This document shows positions 1-7,567 of a DNA stretch of 49,756 nt, piece after piece. Under the pieces are notes generated by a model that did not search any database, was not told where the DNA came from, and worked only from the letters and a program-made list of their open reading frames with translations. The stretch covers positions 1 through 49,756 of the forward strand of contig NZ_JAGLBB010000014.1 in NCBI RefSeq assembly GCF_018260555.1. Direction: 5' to 3'. This DNA comes from Deinococcus sp. GTDB lineage: Bacteria > Deinococcota > Deinococci > Deinococcales > Deinococcaceae. Every line of letters starts with the position of its first letter. The stretch's first letter is position 1. The translations under genes were made by a program, and so were the position numbers.

Positions 1-60
1 ATCGCGTTTGGACGCTGCGAGCGTGGCTGTCACGGCCTCAAGGCGTTTCCTGTCGGGCAT
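1..60 (-). CDS. Start of an unidentified ORF, possibly a transposase (partial)
   Basis: An open frame begins with ATG at 58-60 and runs off the left edge after 20 codons; the residues are MPDRKRLEAVTATLAASKRD. It starts about 20 nt after the point where the neighbouring FAH-family gene loses its homology, which is what a transposase close to the end of an insertion sequence would look like. The peptide is charged and hydrophilic, but it is too short to assign to any family. The transposase call is an inference from context. Confidence 0.35.
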   Translation of the reverse strand, partial: MPDRKRLEAVTATLAASKRD

Positions 61-500
61 AGTTCCAGCCAACTACCGGCGGTCAGGTCCAGCCCGCAGG
101 TGTACCCGGCCACGTACGTCAGCGCGTCCGCCGGAGTCAGGTGGCGGGCCTGCTTGCCGATCACCAGGGCCAGCTCGCCCTCGTAATGAAAGTTCTGCGT
201 CCATTCGGGGCGCTGCACGGTCCCGCCGGGTTCCGCCAGGGCGTTCGGGCCTTTCAGGAAGATGCCGGGCTCCTTGGGAAGATCACCGTGGTCGTTGCCC
301 AGTTCGCGGATGTGATCCAGGTAATTGCGGCCCACGCAGACGATCTTGCTGGGTTCTGCCGGGGCCAGCAGCGCCGCGCGGTCCAGCGGCACCTGCTCGC
401 CCGTGCGTGGGCCGCCCATGCCGCCCGTGAGGCGCAGCGTGTCGCCGTCCAGTTCGCCCCAGCGGGCCTGATCGCCGTGCATCATGCGTGCCAGTTTCAT
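30..500 (-). pseudogene. Fumarylacetoacetate hydrolase family protein, 3' end lost
   Basis: The frame codes for the N-terminal 141 residues of an FAH-family enzyme (2-hydroxyhepta-2,4-diene-1,7-dioate isomerase/hydrolase type, metal-dependent C-C bond hydrolysis in aromatic acid breakdown). Seen are KIVCVGRNYLDHIRELGN (52-69), GIFLKGPNAL (79-88), NFHYEGELALVIGK (103-116, part of the acidic metal site) and YVAGYTCGLDLTA (129-141). The next residues in relatives begin RD; here they are an unrelated GSWLELCP and a stop. About 100 residues of a normal ~240-residue protein are missing. ATG at 500 is chosen because a TATGCT box (minus strand 512-507) lies 6 nt upstream, a leaderless start. The break is near position 78. 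Confidence 0.8.
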
Positions 501-587
501 GCGCGCAGCATAGAGCAGGCGGCTTGCAGGCCGCGCACAGCCGGTGGAGGGCGGGCCGGGTACGGGCACGGGACGGGGCGGCCGTCA

Positions 588-724
588 TTCGGACTGCGCT
601 CCATTCCGTCACAGTCGGAAAGGCATGGTCTGCGGCTCCGCACCGGGAAGGTTCGTACGTTACTCCCAGTCGCGTCCGCTCGGATTGAGTCAGGATTGCA
701 CCGGATCAACCGGAATCCGGATCA
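588..724 (+). repeat. Dispersed intergenic repeat family A, copy 1
   Basis: About 135 bp related to the blocks at 19424-19557 and 35996-36130. Shared parts include CTCCATTCCG, ACAGTCGGAAAGGC, CTGCGGCTCC and CGTCCGCTCGGATTGA, and the GGAATCCG end. The right end runs into the TGA stop codon of the CRP gene (minus strand, 722-724), so the repeat directly abuts the gene end. No ORF explains the conservation. Confidence 0.8.
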
Positions 725-1417
725 GTCAAGACTGTCAGGGTCGTCACGGGCCAGGTCGTCCAGACCGTCCGGGTCGATCAGGGTCACCTGCGCGCTGGTG
801 TACGTCAGCAGGCCAGCCGTGTCGAGCTTCCGCATGACGCGTGACACGGTCTCGCGGCTGCTGGAGATGCGGGCCATGATGTCCTGCGTGGACAGCGGCA
901 GCACTTGCGGCTCGGGCACGCCCGCCTGCACGCGCTGACGGTACAGGCTGGTGAACACGTGACTGAGGGCCGACTCGGTGGTCAGGCCGAAGGCGATCAG
1001 CTCATCGTTCAGGAACGTGACGCGCTGGACCAGCATGCTGCTGAGGTTCCACAGGACCTGCGGGTGCCGTTTGAGAAGCTGCTTGAAGTGGGAGCGGTAC
1101 AGCATCAGGGTCGTGACGTCCGTCTGGGCGCGCACGGTGGCGCTGCGTTCACCGCCGCCCAGCACGGCGGTCTCGCCGATCACGCCCGGGGCGTACACGT
1201 CGCCCAGAACGCGTTCGCGTCTGCCCAGGCTGATGCGCGAGACGCGCACAACCCCGCCCGTGATCAGGTGCAGGGCCTCACCCTCGGCGTCCTGTTCGAG
1301 GATGACCTGACCGGCGCGGTAACGGCGTTCGGTGATGACCTGCATCGCCTCGTGCAGGGCCTCTGTGGGGACGTCGTGAAAAAGCGGAGAGCGTCTGAGG
1401 TCATCCATCCGGGCCAT
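722..1417 (-). CDS. CRP/FNR-family transcriptional regulator
   Basis: A 231-residue cytoplasmic regulator. Residues about 10-125 form the cyclic-nucleotide-binding beta roll (FHDVPTEAL, GQVILEQDAEGEALHLITGG, GETAVLGGGERSATVRA), followed by the long dimer helix (about 126-150). The C-terminal winged helix has the CRP recognition segment STQDIMARISSSRETVSRVM. There are no Fnr-type cysteines, so a small ligand or a protein-level signal is more likely than an Fe-S cluster. Which nucleotide binds cannot be told from sequence. Deinococcus has several such regulators, including the stress regulator DdrI; assignment to that one is not possible here. A TAGGAT box lies 9 nt before ATG 1417; MDDLRRS at 1408 is an alternative start. 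Confidence 0.92.
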   Translation of the reverse strand: MARMDDLRRSPLFHDVPTEALHEAMQVITERRYRAGQVILEQDAEGEALHLITGGVVRVSRISLGRRERVLGDVYAPGVIGETAVLGGGERSATVRAQTDVTTLMLYRSHFKQLLKRHPQVLWNLSSMLVQRVTFLNDELIAFGLTTESALSHVFTSLYRQRVQAGVPEPQVLPLSTQDIMARISSSRETVSRVMRKLDTAGLLTYTSAQVTLIDPDGLDDLARDDPDSLD

Positions 1418-1546
1418 ATGCCTCTCATCCTAGCCTGACACCCAACCGGATGACACGAACGCGAATGGCGCGGATGTTGCAGGCCCGTCAGACGGGGCTG
1501 ACCTCCACAATGCCTCTTCCTGGTCACTATCTTCGGAGAAACGCTC

Positions 1547-1552
1547 TAGCAT
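1547..1552 (+). promoter_or_regulatory. -10 box TAGCAT, leaderless start
   Basis: TAGCAT lies 6 nt before the GTG at 1559, so the transcript should begin at or next to the start codon. This spacing supports the GTG over downstream starts. Confidence 0.6.
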
Positions 1553-1558
1553 GCTCGC

Positions 1559-2314
1559 GTGACGACCCAGCCGCCCGCAGCCGATTCCCCCGCAGCCCCG
1601 GCCCCGGCGAATGAGCCTGCCCAGCCTAACGGGCCCGCCTCCGACGTGCCGGCCCTCGAAGCCCGCGATCTGCGCCAGACGTACGGCAGCCTGAAGGCCT
1701 TGCAGGGGGTTTCGCTGCGGGTCGTTCCGGGCGAGGTGGTCGCCGTGACCGGCCCGTCAGGCAGCGGCAAGAGCACGCTCCTGCACCTGCTGGGCGGCCT
1801 GGATGTCCCGCAGAGCGGCGAGGTCTGGTGGGCCGGGGAGCGCATCGATACCCTGAACACGCAGGTGCGGGCCACGCGCCGCGCCGGACGGGTCGGATTG
1901 GTGTTCCAGCATCACTACCTGCTCGACGACCTGACCGTCCTGGAGAACGTCCTGATTCCGTCCAGGCTGGCGGGCGCGCGCGACGAAGCCCGCGCCCGTG
2001 ACCTGCTGGGCCGCGTGGGCCTGGGCGGCCGCGAGAACGACCTGCCCGGCGTCCTGAGCGGCGGCGAGCGTCAGCGGGTGGCCGTGGCCCGCGCCCTGGC
2101 GACCCGGCCCGCCGTGGTCCTGGCGGACGAACCCACCGGCAGCCTGGACCGCAGCAACGCGCACGCCGTGGCCGGACTGCTGGTCGGTCTGGCCCGCCAG
2201 GAACACTCGGGGGTTCTGTTCGTCACGCACGACGACCGCCTCGCTACCTTCGCGGACCGCACGCTGCACCTGCTGGACGGGCAGTTCACGGACCGTGTCC
2301 CGGCGTTCCTGTAA
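1559..2314 (+). CDS. ABC transporter ATP-binding protein, LolD/MacB type
   Basis: A 251-residue ABC ATPase. After a proline/alanine-rich leader (1-30) come Walker A (GPSGSGKST, about 64-72), the Q-loop region (FQHHYLLDDLTVLENV), the signature LSGGERQRVAVARAL, Walker B VVLADEPTGSLD and the switch histidine in FVTHD. The EPTGSLD and the insertion around LDDLTVLENV are typical of the LolD/MacB/FtsE group, which work with MacB-type permeases in lipoprotein release or peptide/antibiotic export. No permease is adjacent: the next gene is convergent and of another ABC class, so the partner must be elsewhere. A leaderless GTG start is chosen from the TAGCAT box. Confidence 0.92.
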   Translation: MTTQPPAADSPAAPAPANEPAQPNGPASDVPALEARDLRQTYGSLKALQGVSLRVVPGEVVAVTGPSGSGKSTLLHLLGGLDVPQSGEVWWAGERIDTLNTQVRATRRAGRVGLVFQHHYLLDDLTVLENVLIPSRLAGARDEARARDLLGRVGLGGRENDLPGVLSGGERQRVAVARALATRPAVVLADEPTGSLDRSNAHAVAGLLVGLARQEHSGVLFVTHDDRLATFADRTLHLLDGQFTDRVPAFL

Positions 2315-2513
2315 TGGGTATGACAGACGCGTGGGGTCCGGTCAGGCACCGCGCCTGATCCGGTCTGTTGACTTGACAAGCTGGAATTGCACGGGCCGAC
2401 CAACTCCGCGCCCGGACCCCGCCGTGCTCGGTTCGAGCGGTTTTGCAGCCCTTCCAACCGGGGTCAGTACGGTTCCCAGGTGCGGCCTTCGCAGTTGACC
2501 GGAGTTGTGGGGT
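2315..2513. other. Convergent intergenic region
   Basis: About 200 bp between two converging genes. An imperfect hairpin (CCGGTCAGGC at 2338-2347 against GCCTGATCCGG at 2353-2363) could stop transcription from the left. No gene or RNA is recognised. Confidence 0.4.
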
Positions 2514-3302
2514 TCAGCTGCTCGCGCTCGTGTAACTGCCGACCGCGCGCAGCCAGAATAGGCGGGTCGCCACGAACAATGCAGCGGCCACGACCGGCGA
2601 GGCCAGCGCCACACCCCAGGCCAGTTGGCCCGTCATGGCCTGCGCGGGGACGGTCGTGATGAACGCCACCGGCACCACGAAGGTCAGGAACGCCCGCACG
2701 GGCAGCGGGAAGGCGGACACCGGAAAGCGGGCCGCGCCGAACACGCTGTTGAAGAGTTCCGCGACGTTCTGCGTCTTGACGAACCAGAACGCCGTGGTGC
2801 TCAGGGCCAGCCAGATGCAGTACACGATCACGACCGCCGAGGCGTACAGGAGCGCCGCGCCCAGCACCCCCAGCAGCGTGACGCTCAGCCCCGACGCGGC
2901 GGACGTGATCAGGCCCAGGCCGATCAGCAGGTCCGGGACGCGCAGCACGTTCAGGTACCGGGTACTCACCCCGAACTGGGCGTCGATGGGCTTGAGCAAC
3001 GTGAAGTCCATGCTGCCGGTGCGGATGGCGTCGGCGATTTTACTCATGTTCGGCTCGATGAACACATTGATGACGCCCTCGGTCAGCATGAAAAAGCCAG
3101 TGACCAGCAGCGCCTCCCGGAACGACCAGCCGCCCACACTGCTCATACCGGGCTGACCGAACACGATTCCCAGGCCCAGAAGCGCCACGCCCACCGCGCC
3201 CAGGCTGGCCAGCAGCGCCCCCACGAAGTTCGCGCGGTACTCCAGTTGCGCCGACAGGGTCGCGCCCGTGAAGATCCGCAGCAGCCGCAGGTACCGCGTC
3301 AC
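2514..3302 (-). CDS. ABC-2 type export permease (second subunit)
   Basis: A 262-residue integral membrane protein with about six hydrophobic segments (for example GALLASLGAVGVALLGLGIV, LLVTGFFML, LLIGLGLI, GVLGAALLYASAVVIVYCIWL, VVAAALFVATRLFWL). The pattern is that of DUF990/ABC-2 permeases paired with the ATPase at 4200-5231. GTG at 3300-3302 (VTRYLRLLR) is chosen because the upstream extension to 3356 consists of a low-complexity GCTGATGG-type repeat. It is the last gene of a three-gene operon with two different permeases. The family includes a cyanobacterial viologen exporter built the same way (ATPase plus two permeases); the substrate here is unknown. Confidence 0.85.
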   Translation of the reverse strand: MTRYLRLLRIFTGATLSAQLEYRANFVGALLASLGAVGVALLGLGIVFGQPGMSSVGGWSFREALLVTGFFMLTEGVINVFIEPNMSKIADAIRTGSMDFTLLKPIDAQFGVSTRYLNVLRVPDLLIGLGLITSAASGLSVTLLGVLGAALLYASAVVIVYCIWLALSTTAFWFVKTQNVAELFNSVFGAARFPVSAFPLPVRAFLTFVVPVAFITTVPAQAMTGQLAWGVALASPVVAAALFVATRLFWLRAVGSYTSASS

Positions 3303-3312
3303 GCGGCCCCCC

Positions 3313-3393
3313 AGAAGGCGGATGGTCGGTGGCTGAAGGCTGATGGAAGAACGCACCAGCCTCTTTCAACCATCAACCGTTCACCGTCAACCC
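3313..3393. repeat. Low-complexity GGCTGAAGGCTGATGG-type repeat
   Basis: The gap between the two permease genes holds degenerate runs related to GGTGGCTGAAGGCTGATGG and then CAACCATCAACCGTTCACCG. A similar block lies at 9136-9175. It separates the permease genes without an obvious terminator. Confidence 0.5.
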
Positions 3394-4203
3394 TCATGCT
3401 CCCACCGCGCCGTACTTTTTCAGGCCGGCGCGCCAGACGGCCAGCCGCAGGAACCAGAACACGACCAGCCAGCCCAGCATGATGAGTGCGCCGCGCAGGG
3501 CGTCCTTGGGTCCGGCCTTGCCCGCCAGGAGTTGCGCCGGAAGGCCCAGCATGTACGGGAAGGGTGTCCAGACGGCCACGCTCTGCACCCAGGCGGGGTA
3601 GAAGTTCAGCGGGGCGAACATGCCGCCCAGCGCGGCGTACACCAGCCACGCGAGTTCCTGAAAACTGGTGCTGCTCTCGGTCCAGAAGGCCAGCAGGCCG
3701 ATGGCGTACTCGTACAGGAACCGCGCCGTGAACCCCAGTGCCGCGAGGCCCAGCGCCGCCGGGTACGCCCACCACTGGGTCGTGAAGCGCGCGCCGGACA
3801 GCAGCGCGAAGATCGTGACCAGCACCAGCATGGGCACGATCCTGACCAGCCGCTCGGCGACGTGCGACGCGTAATGGGTCCACATGGGGTCGAGCGGGCG
3901 CAGCAGCTTGGCGGACAGGGTGCCCTGCCGGATCTCGAAGTCCAGTTCCCACGCCACCCACACGACCAGCAGTTGCGACACCAGCCAGGTACTCAGAAAG
4001 TATGTGGCGAACCCGGCGGCGTCGTAGCCGCGAATCTGCCCGCCGGGCGCCCCCTGCGCCTGCGCCATCCAGACCAGCATCATAACCAGGGACAGCGTGC
4101 CGGACAGCATCCAGATGACGACTTCGGCGCGGTACTCGGCCATCTCCGCCAGGCGCGTGGCGAACAGTACCCGCGCGGTATTCAGGGGGCCAGGACGGCT
4201 CAT
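3394..4203 (-). CDS. ABC-2 type export permease (first subunit)
   Basis: A 269-residue membrane protein with about six transmembrane stretches (VVIWMLSGTLSLVMMLVWM, YFLSTWLVSQLLVVWVAW, LVRIVPMLVLVTIFALL, YPAALGLAALGFTARFLYEY, and a C-terminal pair). The conserved FEIRQGTLSAKLLRPLDPMW is typical of this permease class: a short cytoplasmic loop after TM2 thought to contact the ATPase. The start ATG overlaps the stop of the ATPase gene by 4 nt (ATGA), so the two are translationally coupled. It probably forms a heterodimeric pore with the product of 2514-3302. Confidence 0.88.
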   Translation of the reverse strand: MSRPGPLNTARVLFATRLAEMAEYRAEVVIWMLSGTLSLVMMLVWMAQAQGAPGGQIRGYDAAGFATYFLSTWLVSQLLVVWVAWELDFEIRQGTLSAKLLRPLDPMWTHYASHVAERLVRIVPMLVLVTIFALLSGARFTTQWWAYPAALGLAALGFTARFLYEYAIGLLAFWTESSTSFQELAWLVYAALGGMFAPLNFYPAWVQSVAVWTPFPYMLGLPAQLLAGKAGPKDALRGALIMLGWLVVFWFLRLAVWRAGLKKYGAVGA

Positions 4204-5231
4204 GCGCGCTCCAGTGTGGTCGGTGCGGGCGCGGGCGGGGTGCGGTGCCCGAACAGGTCGGCCATGACCGCCTCGATACTGGGGTCCTCGACCGTCAGGT
4301 CGGCCACGTCCAGGTCGGCCAGCAGGCGCGCGGCGCGTTCGCTGACCTGGGCGCGCGGCACGCTCAGCTGGGCGCTCAGGCCGTCCACGCTCACGTCCTG
4401 ACCGTACCCGGCGAGCGCCTGCGCGGTCACGGGGGACCGCAGTTGCAGCCGGATGGTCTTCCCTGCCCGCGCCTGCCCGGCGAGGCTGCCCAGGTCGCCG
4501 TCGAACACCAGCGCGCCCTGATCGATCACCAGAATGCGGCGCGCCAGGGCCGTCACGTCCGCCATGTAGTGGCTCGTGAGGATCACGGTCGCGCCGTGGC
4601 GTTCGTTGTAGTCACGCACAAAGGCCCGCACGCTCTCCTGCATGTTCACGTCCAGCCCGATGGTCGGTTCGTCCAGGAACAGCACCCTGGGTCGGTGCAG
4701 CAGCGCGGCGGCCAGTTCGCACTTCATGCGTTCCCCCAGCGACAGCTTGCGCACCTGCTTTTTCAGGATGCCGTCCAGGCCCAGCACGTCCGTGTATTCA
4801 CGCATGGTCGCGCGGTACTGATCGTCCGGGATCTCGTAGATCGCCTGGTTGACCAGAAACGAATCCAGCGCCGGGAGGTCCCAGATCAGCTGCTGCTTTT
4901 GCCCCATCACAAGCGTGATCTGGCGCAGGAACGCCGCCTCGCGCCGCCGGGGCTCGAAGCCCGCCACGCGCGCCTCGCCGCCCGAAGGGTGCAGCAGGCC
5001 CGAGAGCATCTTGAGGGTGGTGGTTTTTCCCGCCCCGTTCGGCCCGAGGAATCCCACGATCTCGCCGGGATGCAGGTCGAAGCTCACGCCGCGCACCGCC
5101 TCGACCAGCCGGGTCTGACGGCTCACGAAGGACCGCACGCTCCCCAGAAAGCCGGGTTCCTTCTCGTGGACGGCGTAGGCTTTGCGCAGGTCGCGAACGT
5201 GCACAGCGGCGTCCGGGGGTGAGGGGGTCAT
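4200..5231 (-). CDS. ABC-2 exporter ATP-binding protein
   Basis: A 343-residue ATPase, first gene of the exporter operon. Walker A is GPNGAGKTTTLKML (about 64-77), the Q-loop region is TLVMGQKQQLIWDLP, the signature is LSLGERMKCELAAALLHRP, Walker B is VLFLDEPTIGLDV, and the H-loop is LTSHYMADV. The LSLGERMK signature and the C-terminal domain of about 90 residues (250-343) are typical of ATPases paired with DUF990-type permeases. A TATCCT box (minus strand 5247-5242) lies 10 nt before the ATG. Substrate unknown; export of a lipophilic or toxic compound is the usual role of the class. Confidence 0.92.
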   Translation of the reverse strand: MTPSPPDAAVHVRDLRKAYAVHEKEPGFLGSVRSFVSRQTRLVEAVRGVSFDLHPGEIVGFLGPNGAGKTTTLKMLSGLLHPSGGEARVAGFEPRRREAAFLRQITLVMGQKQQLIWDLPALDSFLVNQAIYEIPDDQYRATMREYTDVLGLDGILKKQVRKLSLGERMKCELAAALLHRPRVLFLDEPTIGLDVNMQESVRAFVRDYNERHGATVILTSHYMADVTALARRILVIDQGALVFDGDLGSLAGQARAGKTIRLQLRSPVTAQALAGYGQDVSVDGLSAQLSVPRAQVSERAARLLADLDVADLTVEDPSIEAVMADLFGHRTPPAPAPTTLERA

Positions 5232-5286
5232 CGTGCCTGCCAGGATAAGCCACGAATGAATGCGGACAGAATCAGCCAGTTGGCGT

Positions 5287-5421
5287 AGTGCGGCACTATG
5301 TAGTGCGGCTCGGCGCAGCGCGGCTTGGTGCAGCGCGGCTCGGCGCAGTGTGGCTCGGCGCAGCGCGGCTCGGTGCAGTGTGGATTGGCACAGTGTGGAT
5401 TGGCACAGAGGGGCTGGTCAG
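5287..5421. repeat. 15-bp minisatellite, about nine units
   Basis: Consecutive 15-bp units beginning AGTGCGGCTCGGCGC can be read at 5302, 5317, 5332, 5347, 5362, 5377, 5392 and 5407, with a degenerate unit at 5287. Variation is mainly C/T and G/A transitions; units at 5377 and 5392 are identical. Because 15 is a multiple of three, both strands stay open and give pentapeptide-like frames, but no start signal supports a protein. It lies upstream of divergent genes. Confidence 0.9.
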
Positions 5422-5501
5422 CAGGCGGCTCAGTACAACGCGGCGTGCGCGTTCCCCCGTCAGTGACGCCCGCTCGGCAGGGCCGGGAGTAGCCTCGGGC
5501 C

Positions 5502-5639
5502 ATGGAACGGATTCCGACTGGTGCGCCCTTCCCCCGGCACCGCACCGGGGTGCCGACGCCACGCCCGGAATTCGCTCCTCTTCAGGGTGCGCAGCCCGGA
5601 GCCACTGCTCCCCACACCGCTCAGCCGGAGCTCGGGTGA
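5502..5639 (+). CDS. 45-codon leaderless mini-ORF overlapping the chromate transporter start
   Basis: ATG at 5502 lies 6 nt after a TAGCCT box (5490-5495), the leaderless arrangement used elsewhere in this window. The frame runs 45 codons (MERIPTGAPF..., rich in Pro, Ala, Arg) and its TGA (5637-5639) overlaps the GTG (5636-5638) of the transporter gene as GTGA. No homologue is recognised. The likely role is to bring ribosomes to the downstream start, which also has a GGAG at 5627-5630. Whether the peptide itself functions is unknown. Confidence 0.5.
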   Translation: MERIPTGAPFPRHRTGVPTPRPEFAPLQGAQPGATAPHTAQPELG

Positions 5640-6226
5640 GCGCCCCAGCCCCACCGCCCGCCCCGCACCTGCCTTCGCCGGTTGCGGTCACGCACACGGA
5701 CCTGCTGCGCGTGTTCGCGGGCGTGGCGATGGCCGGGATCGGCGGTGGCCTGCCCGCCCACATGCGCCGCGCGGCGCTGGAACGCGCGTGGATGACCGAA
5801 CTGGACTTTGCGGAATCGTTTACGCTGGCGCAACTGACACCCGGACCGAACGCCGTGAACCTGGCGGCCATGATCGGCGCGCGCCTGCGGGGCTGGACCG
5901 GCGCGCTTGCCACGGTCGTGGGCGTCCTGACACCCGGCCTGATCGCCATGCTGGGCATGACGGTCGTCACATTGGGCCTGCCCGGCGGGCTGCCCGCACC
6001 GCTCCAGAGTGGCCTGCGCGGCGCGGCCTGCGCGGCCCTGGCTGTCATGCTGACGGCGGCGCTGCCAGTTCTGCGGGTCGTGGGCGACCTGCGCGGCGGG
6101 TGGGTGCTGGCCCTGGCGACCTTCGCCGGGATTGGTCTGCTGCGCCTGAACCTGCTGCCGGTCGTGGCGGTCGTGGTGGGCGCGGGCCTGATCCTGCACC
6201 GCCCGGGACCGCAGGAGCGCCCGTGA
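5636..6226 (+). CDS. chrA: Chromate transporter, N-terminal-type half
   Basis: A 196-residue membrane protein of the short-chain CHR family (chromate/sulfate-related export). Seen are FAGVAMAGIGGGLPAHMRR, a TLAQLTPGPNAVNLAAMIGARLRGW-type segment (the Gln-x-x-Pro-Gly-Pro motif of CHR domains) and further hydrophobic segments to the C-terminus. Normal long ChrA fuses two such domains; here they are separate genes with a 4-nt overlap. GTG at 5636 is chosen because GGAG at 5627-5630 and the overlapping mini-ORF both point to it. The first CHR motif has FAGVAMAGIGGG where FG-type residues are usual, so substrate may differ from chromate. Confidence 0.82.
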   Translation: MSAPAPPPAPHLPSPVAVTHTDLLRVFAGVAMAGIGGGLPAHMRRAALERAWMTELDFAESFTLAQLTPGPNAVNLAAMIGARLRGWTGALATVVGVLTPGLIAMLGMTVVTLGLPGGLPAPLQSGLRGAACAALAVMLTAALPVLRVVGDLRGGWVLALATFAGIGLLRLNLLPVVAVVVGAGLILHRPGPQERP

Positions 6227-6690
6227 CCGATCCGGGCGCCAGCTGGCCGGAGATCCTGCTGACCTTCACGCGGCTGGGCCTGATCAGTTTCGGCGGCGCG
6301 AACCTCGCCGAGATCGAGCGTGTGCTCGTCGGGCAGCGGCACTGGATCACGTCTGAGACCCTGGCCAGCGGCTTTGCACTCGGGCAGATCATGCCGGGAC
6401 CGAACATGCTGGCCATGACCCACTACGGCTTCGCGGCCGGCGGGTGGGCCGGAGCGGCGGCCGCCACGTTGGGCTTCTACGGCCCCACCGCCCTGCTGAG
6501 TGCCGCCGCCGCCCTCGCCTGGAGGGGGCTGCTGCGCTGGAAGCGGCTGCCCTCTATCCGCAGCGCCCTGCTGCCGTTAGGCGGGGGCGTGCTGCTGGCC
6601 GGGGTGCTGGTCCTGTCGCGCGGCAGCGTGCAGAACGTGACGGGGGCCGTCATCGGCGCGGCCGTGCTGGGCGCCCTGATCGGCCTGTAG
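6223..6690 (+). CDS. chrA: Chromate transporter, C-terminal-type half
   Basis: A 155-residue second CHR domain beginning with GTG that overlaps the previous stop (GTGA, 6223-6226). Motifs: FTRLGLISFGGANLAEIERVLV, then FALGQIMPGPNMLAMTHYGFAAGGWAGA, the classical Phe-Gly-Gly and Gly-Gln-x-x-Pro-Gly-Pro motifs. It has about four hydrophobic segments. The pair should work as a heterodimer in the inner membrane, as shown for split CHR transporters in other bacteria. Tight coupling fits a 1:1 complex. Confidence 0.85.
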   Translation: MTDPGASWPEILLTFTRLGLISFGGANLAEIERVLVGQRHWITSETLASGFALGQIMPGPNMLAMTHYGFAAGGWAGAAAATLGFYGPTALLSAAAALAWRGLLRWKRLPSIRSALLPLGGGVLLAGVLVLSRGSVQNVTGAVIGAAVLGALIGL

Positions 6691-6723
6691 GCGGGTACAG
6701 TTGCAGGCGGGTACACTGGCCGG

Positions 6724-6810
6724 ATGCCGCACGCCCACCTTCCCTCCCGCCCAGATTCCCCCGGCCCAGATTCCCCCCGCCCAGGTTCCCCCCGCCCGGT
6801 GCGCGCTTGA
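6724..6810 (+). CDS. 28-codon leaderless mini-ORF overlapping the next gene
   Basis: ATG at 6724 lies 5 nt after TACACT (6713-6718). The frame (MPHAHLPSRPDS...) passes through three 15-bp repeats and stops at TGA 6808-6810, overlapping a TTG start (6807-6809) as TTGA. The downstream gene has no Shine-Dalgarno sequence, so handover of ribosomes from the mini-ORF is the simplest explanation for its TTG start. No homology is seen. Confidence 0.5.
   Translation: MPHAHLPSRPDSPGPDSPRPGSPRPVRA
6750..6794. repeat. 15-bp tandem repeat, three units
   Basis: CCCAGATTCCCCCGG-type units start at 6750, 6765 and 6780, inside the mini-ORF. The period keeps the reading frame (Pro-Asp/Gly-Ser-Pro). Copy-number change would alter the leader length without breaking the frame. 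Confidence 0.8.
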
Positions 6811-7487
6811 AAGCCTGGGTGCCGCTGGGCTGCGCGCCGATTCCTGGCAGTCCCGATCAGCTGGAACTGTGGCAGCGGGAGAACGAGTTCAGCATCCGCA
6901 TCAGCGGGTACGTGAGCGAACTCATGAACAGCCGCCAGCACGCCAGCGAGGAGGCGCTGGCCGGGTACGCCGTGCCGCAGGTGGCGGGCCGCGCCGCCGC
7001 GCACGTCCTGGTGGGCGGGCTGGGCATGGGGTTCACGCTGGCCGCCGCGCTGCGCAGCGCCGGGCCGGACGCGACCGTCACCGTCGCGGAACTCGTGGGG
7101 GCCGTCGTGGACTGGAACCGCGGGCCGCTCGGGCAGGCGGCCGGGTACCCGCTGACCGACCCTCGCACCCGGGTGCATGTGGGCGACGTGGCCGACCTGA
7201 TCCGCGCTTCCAGGCGCACCTTCGACGCGGTCCTGCTCGACGTGGATAACGGCCCGGAAGGCATGACGCAACACGGCAACGACTGGCTGTACTCCCCGCG
7301 CGGGCTGGCCGCCATCCGCGCCGCCCTGACACCCGGCGGGCTGCTGGCCGTCTGGAGCGTGGAGGCCGTGCCGCGCTTCACGGCCGCGCTGGAAAGGGCC
7401 GGGTATCACACCGAGGTGCGCCGCGCCCGCGCCCGCGAGGGCCGGGGCGCGTGGCACACCATCTGGGTCGCCCGCTCGGACGGATAG
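6807..7487 (+). CDS. Spermidine synthase-like methyltransferase-fold protein
   Basis: About 226 residues with a Rossmann-like core of the spermidine synthase/SpeE superfamily. Seen: LELWQRENEFSIRISGYVSELMNSRQHASEEAL (about 17-50), the nucleotide-binding loop VLVGGLGMGFTLAAAL, TVAELVGAVVDW (acidic end of strand 2), VHVGDVADLI and FDAVLLDVDNGPEGM. Polyamine synthases have the Asp in LLD and a Y-x-E-x-x-Y-H substrate loop, which is not visible here, so it may be a SAM-dependent enzyme or regulator of another kind. TTG 6807 is chosen from the overlap with the mini-ORF and agreement with relatives that begin M-K-x-W; GTG at 6819 is an alternative. Confidence 0.75.
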   Translation: MKAWVPLGCAPIPGSPDQLELWQRENEFSIRISGYVSELMNSRQHASEEALAGYAVPQVAGRAAAHVLVGGLGMGFTLAAALRSAGPDATVTVAELVGAVVDWNRGPLGQAAGYPLTDPRTRVHVGDVADLIRASRRTFDAVLLDVDNGPEGMTQHGNDWLYSPRGLAAIRAALTPGGLLAVWSVEAVPRFTAALERAGYHTEVRRARAREGRGAWHTIWVARSDG

Positions 7488-7567
7488 GCCGTGGCTCGGG
7501 GGCATGGAGGTGAGCGGGAATGGGCTGCGCCTTCCCCGCTCCACGCGTACCGCCTCCCGCCTCTCCT

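Noticed and set aside
5228..5545. Open frame with pentapeptide-like CAEPH/CTEPR units through the minisatellite
   Set aside because: The frame stays open only because the repeat period is 15 bp; the opposite strand is equally open, and there is no start signal or promoter.
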